Below, in pieces: positions 40,863 through 51,882 of a stretch of DNA of 64,000 bases. The notes under the pieces were generated by a model that searched no databases, was not told the origin of the DNA, and saw only the letters and a program-made list of their open reading frames with translations. A program made the position numbers and the translations under genes. The stretch is from Nothophaeocryptopus gaeumannii (lineage: Eukaryota; Ascomycota; Dothideomycetes; Mycosphaerellales; Mycosphaerellaceae): the NCBI GenBank assembly GCA_031771865.1, contig JASISA010000025.1:62001-126000 (forward strand), written 5' to 3'. Positions within the stretch are counted from its first letter, which is position 1. Each line of letters starts with the position of its first letter.

Positions 40863-42575
40863 ATGCCAATCCCTATCTCCTGGCGCTGGGGAACACTCCC
40901 TCGTTGTCGCGAGCTGGAACTACTTTGATGTGACGAAAAGACTTGGGCAGCCCTGAGACTCTCTTTGGACATCGGCTGCTTACTATTACAAGACATTCGT
41001 TCCCTCAGCAATAGACTCGACTTCTTACATTCGAGAGCAGTTGCAGCGGCTGCTCGAACGTTTGACAGCTCGGGGAAACTCACTCGCTGGGAGTCTGCTA
41101 CAACTGCTTTGGCATGCGAACACCGCCGTCGAAGGTCACTACATGGCCGCCGGCTCAACACGACTCTTTTCGAGGGATCGGATTAAACGATTGCGTATGG
41201 CATGACTTGGAGATGCCGAACAGCGATGCAACACTGCCGGCCGGAAAGAAGAAAAGCTCGGAACAGGTGCTCCGGCAAGCGTGCTCGACTGGCTATCCTC
41301 GAACGATGGCCAGATTATGGCCCGTATGCAAAACAGGACGATTTCTCCAGCATGTGGAGGGCCAAGAACTGAAGGAGTCGCTTGAATGTAGCAAGGCAGC
41401 TACCGACACCTGCCACTCGAGCCGAGCAAAGAGGCTGCTAGGCTTCGTTGCTCCATTCGTCTTCAGCATAAGAGCCTTCTGCTTCAACAAGAAGGGTCAG
41501 TACAAGCTACGCTCCATTGCCTCTACTATGCACGTTGTTGCGCCCGTTGACGTCCTGAATATCCCGTTCGTTTCAAAAGGCTGTACCAGCTTTTGTTGGA
41601 AGTGCGTGCAGAGTGCGCTTCCCAGGCTACTGTATGCGAGCTCGCCTGGAGACAAACAAGGGCTCCCTTTATTATGAATTTCGCAACAGGTCGAAGACAA
41701 AGTTCAAACCTACGAGAGCAGGATTGAACCATTTCTGGAGGGACGACGCATCCATGCGGATCCGTATGTTGCAACCGTTCTGCGATCGAGAAATGAACGA
41801 GGTCTGAGATGCAATGCAATTGGAACACTGGCACAAGAGAAGTTGACGAAGTCATGAACTACTTGCTTACAATCTTTGCTGTATGGTTCACTGCTTCTTG
41901 GCATGGTGATTAGGGAGCAGTTGACCTCAGCCAGTTGCAATTGTCATAGCACGGCTTCAACTTGGGACTACGAATCGCTCTCCAGCTACCTAACGCATTT
42001 CTGGGACTGTGATCGTCTTTGGCTTCGGCTCTCATTGCCCTCTCTCCCCAATGTCGACGGCAAGACCTTCAAAAAGGAGCACGCTGCTCTTCAGGAGGCA
42101 AAGCTGTCATCGGCCTCCTCATTCGACTTGCCTGGAATGCATAGCAGCATCATCGAATGCAGAACTCCTCATGCGTGTCCAAAAGAAGCAAGAAGCCAAT
42201 GTGCGGAGTCAGTCTCGAGCGTGGTAATCATAAAAATGTCGAAGCCAAACCTCCAGAAGCTCACGTGTTTTGGCGGCAAGAACGCGGAGCTGTGGCTCGG
42301 AGATCAACGGCGTTCGTGCCTTCCCCGGATTGATGTCACGCTGATTCCATTGCGCTCCCAACCAAACACAACGAAGCTGCGCGAGAGCTTGACGCCAATA
42401 CAGTGGGTACCTGCAGGTCACAGCTAAGATGGAGCACAACCGGGAGCTGTTCACTCTTATAGAGCAGGCCGGTCTCGCTGCTATCGATGACTTCCCTCAA
42501 TTCCAACCATTCGACGAAGACCTTCGCACCCTTCTAATGACATTAGACGAACCTATACAGTTGACGCCCGTCACA
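40863..42575. other. Probable decayed coding sequence, unresolved
   Basis: Plus-strand stretches such as SNRLDFLHSRAVAAAARTFD (about 41000), FVAPFVFSIRAFCFNKKGQY (about 41450) and 41613-41807 look protein-like but lie in different frames with stops between. No family was recognised and no convincing introns connect them. Confidence 0.3.
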
Positions 42576-44320
42576 ATGTCTCCCAGGGGCGCCGGACATT
42601 CGCCACAAGGCGGCCACAAGAACAGCGACATCAACAAGCTCGCCATGATCGGCTGTGGTGCCATGGGCGGCGGTATGGCATTGTTGTTCGCAGAAAACGG
42701 TTGCGACGTCCTTCTTCGAGACCCCTCCGACGCCGCCATGAACAAAGTCATTGAGCAGGCCAAGAAAGACGGTGTCGGCAACAGATTCAAGAAGTGCTCC
42801 AGCGACGAAGAGATGTGCCACGGCTTTGGCAACGAACGCAAGGTGTTTGTTTGGTCTCTTCCACACGGAAACGTCGGCGACATTGTCCTGCACGGTTTGA
42901 TGCCCTATCTGAAGCGCGACGACATCATCATCGACGCCGCCAACGAGCACTGGGAAAACACGGAGCGACGCCAGGGCAAGTGCGTTACCAAAGGCATTCG
43001 ATACGTTGGCATGGGAGTGAGCGGAGGATACCAAGCGGCGTAAGGATCCCCATCATCGTTCTCCGCACCACATCGCTTCACAACTACGTGCCCGGGCGGA
43101 CGTTGGAAGCACAAAATCTCACATCTTTCGGCGAGAGAGCGGTGGCCTTCACTTACGCATCGCACCTTCTCCATTTGAACGGCGCTGACTGAAGAGTAGA
43201 CGCCGCGGCCCATCCATGTGCCCTGGCACCGACAACGAGACATTCGACATTGTGCTACCACTCCTCCGCAAAGCCGCTGCCAAAGCTCCAGATGGCTCTC
43301 CCTGTGTTGGCCGCATCGGAACTGGGGGCGCCGGTCACTACTGCAAGATGATCCACAACGGAATTGAGCACGGCATGATGTCCGCTATCTGCGAGGCATG
43401 GGACATCATGACCAAAGGAATCGGCATGACTCAGGACGAGATCGGCGAAGAGCTACACCGCTGGAACAAGTCTGGCGAGCTCCAGGGCACCTTCCTGATC
43501 CGCATCGGAGCTGAGATCTGCTTGACCAAGAATAAGAAGGGCGAGCGAGTACTGGATCAGGTAGAGGACAAGGTCGTGCAGGATGTTTGCGGCGAAGAAG
43601 GTACGACTGCCAACCTGCAAACTCGCCACCGTCTCACTGACATCAATAGGCACCGGCATCTGGTCCAACCTCGAGGCCGTCGAGCAGCATGTTCCAGCTC
43701 CGACCCTCACATCAGCTCACTTTCTTCGCCTGGCCTCCGCAGATCTCCACCAGCGCCGCACCATCCAGAAGATCTTCGGCACGTCGTACCCACCTCAGAA
43801 GCTTGACGTCAAGGACCGCAAAGCCTTCCTCGAGGACCTCCGTCTTGCCACTTATGGCGCCTGTCTGGCCTCGTACGTCCAAGGCATGAACATTATTGAC
43901 AAAGCCGACAAGCAGAAGCACTTCAATGTCGACTACTATCAGCTCCTCCAAATCTGGCGTGCCGGTTGTATCATCCAAGCCGACTACATCTCCAGCACGC
44001 TTCTCATGCCGCACTACAAGGATTACGCCTCCAAAGTCGACAAGAACCCCTTGTACGTGCCTGCCGTCGCTCGGGACATCAACAAGACGTTCGCTCCGCT
44101 CAAGCGTGTGATCTTGGAGGCGACCAAGGGAGATCATGTCATCAGTAGCTTGTCGAGTACTCTGGACTACGTCAAGATGATGACAAATACGGATCTGCCT
44201 ACGGCTTTCCAGGAGGCGGAACTGGATTATTTCGGTCGGCATATGTTTGATCGGAAGGGAGATGATCCGCAGGGTTTGCCGGAGATTGGCAAGCACCACT
44301 ATGAGTGGAAGCCTGCGTAG
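42576..44320 (+). CDS. 6-phosphogluconate dehydrogenase family protein (fungal paralogue)
   Basis: It should catalyse NADP-dependent oxidative decarboxylation of 6-phosphogluconate or a related β-hydroxyacid. Exons are 42576-43039, 43200-43600 and 43650-44320, 511 residues. Introns are 160 nt (GTAAGG...GTAG) and 49 nt (GTACGA...ATAG). The N-terminal Rossmann fold has IGCGAMGGGMALLFAENGCD (GxGxxG). The substrate loop reads GVSGGYQAARRGPSMCPGTD, followed by GTGGAGHYCKMIHNGIEHGM, with the catalytic Lys-x-x-His-Asn. The C-terminal helical domain ends with NADP-type GKHHYEWKPA. The sequence differs from the canonical Gnd1 opening (GLAVMGQN), so it is probably a second, divergent paralogue. The frame is open upstream to an ATG at 42429; I chose the later ATG because the first 49 residues look unrelated to the family. 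Confidence 0.9.
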
Positions 44321-46045
44321 ATTCGGGGCTTTTCTGATGTATAATAGATGACCATGATGCTGGGGAGGACTTCCGGCGTATCAAAGTGGCTGCTTCCAGC
44401 GAAGGCGCTGGCTTGGAATGAATGCTTTTGGGACTGATTCGTGTCTTTCTCTGCTCTTCCTCTCCCTCTCTTCCTCCCTCTCTCTCTCTCAACCACAAAG
44501 TGACTGCACTGTGTCGGAGTGCCTCTGCAGGGCGTGGACTGTGTCTCTCATCGAATGCGCTGGAATAGAATAGCCTGATTCGGGTGGGTTTTCGGTCTCG
44601 CTTATCCTCGTGTTCTCCTCTCCGCTGCAATCGACTTCGCTTTCCACAGACGCCTAACAGGCTTGAATTACGCGGAATCCCTCGAGAGCATCAGGCCGAC
44701 GGACTCAAGTGCTGTTGAGGACATGCAGAATTGATGATCGTTTTCTCGCCTCTCGTGTCAGCTTTGGATTCTTTCGTTGTACGCAGGCACTCCAGACGCA
44801 TTGAAACGTCTTGTCATCGCTGAGAGCTTTGAACAGAAATCACTGAACCCTAGAGATACCCTTTCTTGCTTTCGGTCTCATCTCATATCTGTGCCACACT
44901 GCCGTGCGAACGAATTGCAATCCCAGAACTTCGAAAGAGTCTCATTAGATAAAGAAGGCTGCGACGAGGTTGCCGCTTGGTCTGGTCGTTCATTCCAACT
45001 TGATGTATCTCCCCGCTGCTCGCAATGACTTGACTTTCGAAAAGGAATTGCAGGCGCTTTGTGAGCTTGCATTCGTTGAGGATAGTATGTCGGACTCAGT
45101 GCATTTGGCATATATTCCCGCTGCAAGAGCACGACTGTATTTTGCAGGTCTGAGGTCTGCGTCACTGGTAGCCACTTCGAGGGCCTTGGAACCGCTACGC
45201 TTCAGCGAGAGCACATGGCCGTGGTCAGAAGCGCCAATCTGCATTGTGGGATCATCCTCCTCCTTCGAGCCCTCCGCGCCTCTAGCTGTCGCCAGTCTCA
45301 TTGGGTCGGTGCCTCTGGTGCACGAACCAGACGATAGCACGCCCGTGGCTGCGGCGGAACCACTAGAGCAGCCGCCGAAGAAGGCTTAAAAGGCCGAGAA
45401 AAAGGTCGTGGCTGTCCCACAGCCGGAGAGTGAGTGAGGACGATGATTTGGTGACGAAGGCCGTAGGATGATCGATGTGTCCACAGTGAGCCTGACTCAA
45501 GCAAAGGCCAGAATTGCCAGAAGTGTACACAGAATACGCTGCTCGGCTCTTGCTAGAAAACAGCAACCAGAGCTTGATGAAGAGCAAAAGTTGCGAGGAC
45601 TTAGCGCCACTGCGCGTGCTCCAAAAGAGGCAGGTCGATAGGACTTGAGCATGTGCACCGCGCAGGAATGATCATGTCCACTGTCCTTGTCTCGGCGGCA
45701 TTAATTTCTAGTGACCATGCGCGTGCGCTTCATGATCGTAGAGGCAGGTTGCTTGGGCGGTGGGCGGGCTGAGATCGAATTGGACCCAGCTGTTGAGGCA
45801 AGATGCTCCGGTTCCGCAATCGAATGACTGAAGATCGCATGTGGTCTCGTCCATCCGGGGAGCTCCAACGAAGGCGCTGCTGGTCAGTCAGGTCCAGTGT
45901 GGAGAGATCGAGCGCCTGTGTTCGAAGACTACGGATACAGCGATTGCAGCGCTTCCAGGGAGGCACTGATGGTCAGCAGTACGAGTTCGCAGCCTGTGCC
46001 TTGGTGGCGGCTGGAAGGAAGAGGAGCATGCATCTTGGGGTATCT
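44321..46045. other. Intergenic, CT microsatellite, no gene supported
   Basis: A CT-rich microsatellite lies at about 44456-44491. Open frames at 44970-45389 (+) and 45340-44990 (-) overlap as mirror frames; neither shows a domain. Confidence 0.4.
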
Positions 46046-47527
46046 TCACTCATCATCGCTGTACGCTTCATCTTCGTCTTCTTTGGCCTCTTCCACCTCG
46101 CTCCATGCCGCGCTCTCCTCCATCGGCATGGGCTCTACGGTGCTCAGAGTCTCTCCATCTTCATCATCATCATGCTCACCTGCCTCCGCTTTCGCCTTCT
46201 CCTCATCCAAATCAAACATTACCGACTTCCGCCTATTGCTTTTCGGGCTACTACCAGCACTACTCTGGCTTCCTCTGCCCTTCTTTGGAACAAGCACATC
46301 TCCGCTCCAAGGTCTGCATTCTTTGATGGTCTCTCCGCACCTCAAGCACACAAAACCTTCTCCTTCTTCCGCCTCAATCCGCTGTGCCAAACATACAAAG
46401 CAATAGATGCAGCCACATGGGTCTGCTTCGTATGGGTTCGTAATATCTGTCATGCTGCTTCCTATGATCCCGCTATTCGCTCCACTGCTTGCGATCACAT
46501 CTTGTTCGCTCTGTCCGCCTGCGGGATTCTGATCTTGGTAGCATATTGCGCATGTTCGCTCAGGCAGGAATGCAAGTTCGCCCTTCGAGATGTCCTCGTC
46601 TTCCCCTTCGCCGGGTCGTGATTGCGTGTTGTTTGCGAGGTTCTTAACTGTCGTCTTCGTCTTCTTCCATGCTCGTGCTATCCACCTTTTCCATCTGCTG
46701 ATCCCGACGAGTGGTAGTATGAAAAGTAAAAATTCGGTAAAGGCGTGCCAAACGAGCTGGCGGTTCAGGAATTCGAATGAGACCTCTCTGCTGGTCTGGT
46801 TGGATGCGGGGACAAGTCGGAGACGGAGTATGCGGTCGGTGAGTGTTCGGTATCGGCCGTTGCAAAGAAAGACAAGGAAAGAGACGAAGGCTGCTATGTT
46901 GTGTGATGTGGAGGCGAAGGTGGTGAATCGTGATAATCGTCGTATGAGTGGTGAGGGTTCGTCGTATCCGTTCTCGAGACTGGAGAGTCGGTCTTCCCAT
47001 CTGCTCCATCCGTATCTTCCGCCGACTGATAGTAGTCCATAAAGTAGTCTTTGCCAGTTTGTCGCTTCTTTGCGCAAAAGGCTGTTGGGGTTGGGGTCTC
47101 CGCGAGCGTCGATATATTTGAGTCCTTGCAATGATGCGCCGTAGCTCTGTCCGTGGTCCCAGATGCTCAGCTTCCACATAAAGGCTCGTAAAAGTGCTGT
47201 AATTTCGGCATTCCAGTCGTCTTTGAGGTGTGCCCCGTAGAGTTTGAGGCCTTCTCCGGCCTGTTTCTTCAGTAAATCGAGTAGTGCTTCGTCAAGTAGT
47301 TCTGCATCGACCTGGCCAACGCGAAAAGACGGTCTTGTGCCATATGGAGATCGTATGCCGTCCCAGAAAGAAAGTAGGTCAAATGCGTATGTTCGGAGTG
47401 TTGGTGGGAGTGTGATGAGTTGTGCTGCTCGTGCTTCTCGTTGTGCGCTATCTGCGGTGCTTAGTGCCTGTTCTCGTGCTGCGCGTCGCTCCAGAATGCG
47501 CTTCTGCGCCGCCGCGAAGTCGGCCAT
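46046..47527 (-). CDS. PEX2: Peroxin 2 (RING-finger peroxisome import protein)
   Basis: Pex2 forms, with Pex10 and Pex12, the ubiquitin-ligase channel that recycles the import receptor Pex5. It is a single exon of 493 residues. The conserved N-terminal membrane domain spans about residues 35-290 (LRTYAFDLLSFWDGIRSPYG, EITALLRAFMWKLSIWDHGQ, TNWQRLLYGLLSVGGRYGW) and includes several membrane helices. The RING-like region begins CAICYQDQN (about residue 335) and continues DPCGCIYCFVCLAQRI and FVCLRCGE; a 40-residue Ser/Gly-rich insertion separates the first cysteine pair from the rest. The C-terminus is acidic (DDDEDGE, EDEDEAYSDDE), an extension common in filamentous fungi. The start is the first ATG after an in-frame stop. 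Confidence 0.92.
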   Translation of the reverse strand: MADFAAAQKRILERRAAREQALSTADSAQREARAAQLITLPPTLRTYAFDLLSFWDGIRSPYGTRPSFRVGQVDAELLDEALLDLLKKQAGEGLKLYGAHLKDDWNAEITALLRAFMWKLSIWDHGQSYGASLQGLKYIDARGDPNPNSLLRKEATNWQRLLYGLLSVGGRYGWSRWEDRLSSLENGYDEPSPLIRRLSRFTTFASTSHNIAAFVSFLVFLCNGRYRTLTDRILRLRLVPASNQTSREVSFEFLNRQLVWHAFTEFLLFILPLVGISRWKRWIARAWKKTKTTVKNLANNTQSRPGEGEDEDISKGELAFLPERTCAICYQDQNPAGGQSEQDVIASSGANSGIIGSSMTDITNPYEADPCGCIYCFVCLAQRIEAEEGEGFVCLRCGETIKECRPWSGDVLVPKKGRGSQSSAGSSPKSNRRKSVMFDLDEEKAKAEAGEHDDDEDGETLSTVEPMPMEESAAWSEVEEAKEDEDEAYSDDE

Positions 47528-48341
47528 GGCATGAGTGCGGAATGGGAGGAGGTTTGGTGGTATCGGTGGTAGTGTCGCGGTTGTCGTGTGAAAACAATGG
47601 GATGGCTGATGAGAAACGCGAAAGCTGAAGCCGAGGTTCGGCGAGCGGCGGCGCGTGGGCTCTGCCCGTGTGCCAAGCTTGGCAGCGGAAAGTGCCGACT
47701 TCAGGTGTTCGGGAGTGAGTGAATGTTTGACTTACAATCTGCACACAACTTTAGTGAAGTACCATGAAATGAGTCAACGCCACACTATCCGAAGAGATAG
47801 TGACACTTTGTAAGCGGAAAGGATGACGATATGGCCTCTACCGCCGGCTAAGGAGCAGGCCATCGAAGCCAGCAAGAAGCTTCCGATGTGGTGCCTCGAC
47901 TGGTCGGTTTCTGCCACTGGACGCGTGGCGGAAGCGAACGCGAGGCTCAAAGTTGGCCTCGAGAAAAAAGAGTTCTTGACCTTTTATGCTTCCGAATGAC
48001 CTTCCATGGGCTCCAGATCTCGTAGCAGTCGAGGGGTGCGGAAGCTCCTTTGGACAGCCAGGCCAGGATTGAATCTCCGGAGACCGCGCTCTTGCTGGAG
48101 TGTGTCCAATGTCGCCCCGGAAGCTATGAGTTTTCGGTCCAGATGTTTCAGAACAGGGCATCGACTGTGCACTGGAATGTGCAGGGGCGTAGAAGAGCAA
48201 AGAGAAACAGAAGTGGATTTACCAATACGGCGGCCAACCCCAGGTCGTCTCGCCCACGATGTGGACGCTGAGCTTGGGCAGAACCCTCGCCTGGTCCGCA
48301 GCACGATTTCCTTCGATCCGGACCTGGAAACCCCAGGGAAT
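47528..48341. other. PEX2 5' flank and possible extension of the next gene
   Basis: No independent gene is seen. In the frame of the following minus-strand gene, 48341-48203 remains open after its TAG (RIEGNRAADQARVLPKLSVH, ending TTWGWPPYW, then TAA). This could be a lost or spliced C-terminal part. Confidence 0.35.
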
Positions 48342-49050
48342 CTAGCACACGTAAGTATAGAGATCGAGGCTCTCGCCATCGATCTCCAACGTGTCCAGGT
48401 GCCACATCTCGGGCTCTGGAGGCTCGTTAGCCACTAGGTTCTGAAGGGCATCGAGTGCCCGGACGCAGGCGGGGGCCCGCATTGGCTCATTTTCCGGAAC
48501 GAGGGCGTCGTCTCTGCGATCTCTTGTCAGTTAAATGCTCTTGAAGTACGCTTCGAAGCCTGGGCGATCGGTAAATGATCCGAAGGGGGAAAGGTGTTAC
48601 AGGTTGATGACGATCTCGTCATCGTCGGTGGCGGCAGCGGCGCGGAAGGCTTCTCTTCTATTCCATGGTGATTCGATTAGCATGTCTCTTTCTCTGCAAA
48701 GACGATACGACGGCGCGGAGTGAGATCAACGAGGCTAGTCGCTGCCTCTTATGCGGAGAGATGGTATTGATTTTCAGGAACACATTGACAAACGCTGTCC
48801 GTGTGTCTCCATCTCTTGCGCTCGTCGTGAGGTGCTCGAATTGCTACTGGACAGGCCAGAGCGCTGTGTAACAGGGAAAAGACTCACATCCACACCGGCA
48901 GCTCTGGCGTGTATGGCCTACAAACTGATGTTAGTTCTCGCTCCGAGCAAAGCGTACGACACGAGCAAGGTCTCCTTACCACTCGTAACTCCAGGCCCTC
49001 TCCACCACCCACGTCTCTCCTCCGCGTCTCAAAATGGCGCGAAACGCCAT
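48342..49050 (-). CDS. Unrecognised four-exon protein
   Basis: Exons are 49050-48980, 48917-48888, 48693-48601 and 48513-48342, 121 residues in one frame. Introns are 62 nt (GTAAGG...TTTGTAG), 194 nt (GTGAGT...TTGCAG) and 87 nt (GTAACA, AACTGAC branch, CGCAG). The product opens MAFRAILRRGGETWVVERAW and continues with PYTPELPVW, ERDMLIESPWNRREAFRAAA and EMWHLDTLEIDGESLDLYTY. No signal peptide, membrane segment or known domain. Three independent splice pairs that keep frame make a real gene likely. The fourth exon stops at TAG but the frame stays open for 45 further codons, so a nonsense mutation or another intron (a GTGTGC donor at about 48352) is possible. Confidence 0.5.
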
Positions 49051-49404
49051 TGTTGCTGCTGCTGTTGTTGAGGGTGGTGGAGGTGTTTCATTCAAGTTCG
49101 CGGTATGCTCAAGTAATATCGGAGGTATGGAGTGACGTGTGACGCACGGGCCATGATAACGGCTGTGCTGCTTCACACAAGACTGTCTGGACCCCACCAC
49201 CAATACCACCAGCACGCATGCACCGACTCTCACGATAGAATAACCATGTTTTGAGAGGCAATGCCTCACCTTTCAATTTTCTCGCCAAGCCAGCAAAGCC
49301 GAAAATGTCTCGACCGTCGAGTCTGCTCTCGAGCATTCTACAACTCACGGCATCTCGATTGAAGGCAAGAACTCAGTCCAGTAAATTGAGCACTACACCT
49401 CAAG
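49051..49404. promoter_or_regulatory. Divergent promoter region
   Basis: This lies between the minus-strand four-exon gene and the plus-strand SprT-like gene. No specific element recognised. Confidence 0.3.
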
Positions 49405-50199
49405 ATGCCGCCGCCATGGCGAAGTCCGTACAAGGCGGAGGATCTTCCTCTGATCTGGACGACACTGGAGTATCTCGCAGCGCCTCCCGCAACCTGGTCG
49501 GAGACCAGACTGGAAGCGGCCGTCTCCTTCTTGAACACGGTACCTGTCCTGAAGAAGATACATAGCGGGAAGATACCACTTCAAGCACACACAGAGCCTT
49601 TCATGCTACGCCTTCTCCAAGCCACGCATGTCCTCTTCTTCGGCTTCGAATTTGACTACGCGGAGGACTGCAAGTTTTGGTGGATGAAAGCAGACATCTC
49701 GGAAGCCAAAGGCAGCAAGCTGCTGGGTCAGGCAAACGGATTCAACTTCCATGGCCACGGGTACATACGTATCAACTGTACCGCCCACAAGGACGCCGAC
49801 CATCTGCTCGGCACATTACTTCACGAGCAGCTTCATTTGGTTCTCGACACACTCTGGTATCGGCACTGCACCCAGGTCATCAGAATGGACGGAACCTACG
49901 GACCTTATCGCCCACACGGCAGACTCTGGCAGCTGCTGGCAACCGGAGTCGAGGAACTTGTAAGCTATCTTCTGGGCCGCAATATTGATATCGGTCGTCC
50001 TAGTGGGGCTGTCTCGGACTACCAGGCGACTGATACCGTTTCATATCCTGACGAGGGGCTACTCAGCGAGGTGTTTGATGAGATTGAGATGGTGCAGGTG
50101 CGGCAGGGACTCGAGGAGGAGAGGAGGCGGAAAGCTATTAGAGCACAAGAGCGGGAGGAGCGGAAGATGATGAAAGAGAAAGAGAATCGACGACCTTGA
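49405..50199 (+). CDS. SprT-like zinc metalloprotease family protein
   Basis: Single exon, 264 residues. The zinc motif is LLHEQLHLVLD (HExxH) at about residue 138, followed by PHGRLWQLLATGVEELVSYL with the third histidine. The spacing and the HGxxWQxLAxxVEE block match the protein at 3871-4561, so the two are paralogues. Upstream of the motif lies a β-rich part (GFNFHGHGYIRINCTAHKDA). The C-terminus is a charged helix (QGLEEERRRKAIRAQEREER). There is no zinc ribbon or ubiquitin/PCNA motif, so this is not a canonical Spartan. Related SprT-like domains cut DNA-bound proteins; whether this one is catalytic is unknown, but the Glu and both motif histidines are present. Confidence 0.65.
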   Translation: MPPPWRSPYKAEDLPLIWTTLEYLAAPPATWSETRLEAAVSFLNTVPVLKKIHSGKIPLQAHTEPFMLRLLQATHVLFFGFEFDYAEDCKFWWMKADISEAKGSKLLGQANGFNFHGHGYIRINCTAHKDADHLLGTLLHEQLHLVLDTLWYRHCTQVIRMDGTYGPYRPHGRLWQLLATGVEELVSYLLGRNIDIGRPSGAVSDYQATDTVSYPDEGLLSEVFDEIEMVQVRQGLEEERRRKAIRAQEREERKMMKEKENRRP

Positions 50200-50586
50200 G
50201 CTACAGTGTACTTGATGGCACTACGTACAGCGCGACTGTCTTGAAAATGGATCTTGAGGTCGCGGCGAAGATGTAGCTGGTATCAAGGCAGCGAATGCAG
50301 AAAGCTTAGCAACTAATACATACTCTATCTCCTTCGTTTTGTGCAAAATGGAGCTCAACGAATACACGCACAAGCCTAAAGCAGTACAGAGAAGCGCAGA
50401 AGCACTCGGCAAGCGAGCGATGCTACCGTGCTATTGTTGTGTGGGTGAGGCTCAACGGTGCCATGGATGGTCCTATTGTCTTGCAAACCTCACCTGTCTG
50501 AATGTCTCAAGAGCCATTCCACTTCCTTCCATCCTCACTCAGTGACAAACACAACACCATATCATCGCAAAGCAATTCGCTCAGCC
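50200..50586. other. Intergenic
   Basis: No feature beyond short open frames. Confidence 0.4.
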
Positions 50587-51071
50587 ATGCCTGCCAAAAA
50601 TACAGCGAACCAAGGCATCAGCTTCATCGAATGGACCGCTTCTCGACGAGACAGGTACGCCCAAAGCCCCTGGAACAGGGTCTCGAATGCAATGGTATAC
50701 TGACATCCTGATGTAGCCTCAACCTCACAATCACCAAGGGGTATGGAGCTCGCAAACGCCGCCAGCAGAAGCGTTCGCATGACGACGCAACAACAACAGC
50801 AACAGCAGCCAAGCCCAATGCAGGAGAGAAGATGGGTGAGAAGGAGAAGAGCTCGGTTTCGGGCTCGAATTACGGAGATGGTGAGGTGGAGCCTGGGTGG
50901 GCGAAGGAGGTGGAGATGGAGGATGTCACGGGCAAAGTTGTAATTCGAGAAGTACAAGATCAAGGATACGCCGTCTCTCCATTGCAATTGTCTACAGCTT
51001 CAACTGCGCAGCTCGTGTGCTCAAGGATGATGAGCATGACGGAGTTACTCGGTCAGCGCGAGTACGCCTAG
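50587..51071 (+). CDS. Unrecognised two-exon basic protein
   Basis: Exons are 50587-50654 and 50717-51071, 140 residues. The 62-nt intron has a GTACGC donor, a TACTGAC branch and a TGTAG acceptor. The product begins MPAKNTANQGISFIEWTASR, then has a strongly basic patch (GYGARKRRQQKRSHDDATTT), an Ala/Thr-rich spacer and an acidic middle (DGEVEPGWAKEVEMEDVTG). The basic patch could be a nuclear localisation signal. No family recognised. A further intron near the end cannot be excluded. Confidence 0.45.
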
Positions 51072-51561
51072 AATGTTGCACCGGAGTGATGGATTCTGCA
51101 CAAAGACCACGAGCGGAAATACCGCAAGGTCCAATCCGAAAAGGGTGACTTCGTTCTTGCGACCCAGAGACAAAGCTCTCGAGGTCAGCGAACAGCTGAG
51201 GCATTGGAATAGCCAGGCTGATGCTGACAGTCGCGGGGCTCATCCCATCCACCCGACGAGAGGCGCTTGTCCTCAGTAACGTTTCAGTTTGACGGTGAAA
51301 ATGTCGGAAGGTACGTATGTGTCTCCATGTGCCTCGGCCGGTTGCGAACTATGTTTCTGAGTCCGCACCCAGAAGCCAGCAGGTGACAAGGTTGATATGT
51401 GGCGCTGTTGTTAGGCATGAGCATTTGACCTCAATTGCTCCAGGCATCCCTGTCGGAAGCGCCCGGATTGATCAGAATTGAGAACGAGGACGCGAAAAGT
51501 CGAAGAAAGTCTGTGATGTGTTTTCGGGCGCTCGGGCTGTTGAGGGCAGTCATTGTCGTCG

Positions 51562-51882
51562 TCAGAGCAGTCCGCATGAAGCTAAGCTATTCGTATTGTG
51601 CTCAATTGACCTTCCTTCCTCCAATCGCCGATACATGCTGACGGTGTTCGAGGTGGCGCGACGAGCGTGGTGGTGTCTGTCATCTATGAAAGTAGTCGCG
51701 TCAGTTGCTTGATTCAGATGAGCAGGTGTAGAACTCTCAGTCTTACTATGGCGGTTGATGAGATTTCGAAGGTGCGAACGAAGGCGCTGCGCCCGTTTCT
51801 TCCAAATGGTGGTGGCGATGATAGCTGCACCCACCGCGCCAGAGACGAAGTTAATGATCGCCATGAGCAGCTTTTTCTCCAT
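51562..51882 (-). CDS. Small membrane protein, two exons, unknown
   Basis: Exons are 51882-51747 and 51683-51562, 85 residues. The 63-nt intron (GTAAGA, ACTGACG branch, CATAG) is a multiple of three and has no stop, so an unspliced form of 106 residues would also be open. Residues 4-28 form one membrane helix (LMAIINFVSGAVGAAIIATT) followed by WKKRAQRLRSHLRNLINRH, a basic stop-transfer segment, and a His/Arg-rich tail. It is probably a tail-exposed membrane peptide. Family unknown. Confidence 0.45.
   Translation of the reverse strand: MEKKLLMAIINFVSGAVGAAIIATTIWKKRAQRLRSHLRNLINRHSKTESSTPAHLNQATDATTFIDDRHHHARRATSNTVSMYRRLEEGRSIEHNTNSLASCGLL

Noticed and set aside
44970..45389. Mirror open frames on both strands, 139 and 116 codons
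   Set aside because: Neither has domain content or splice support, and they overlap each other.
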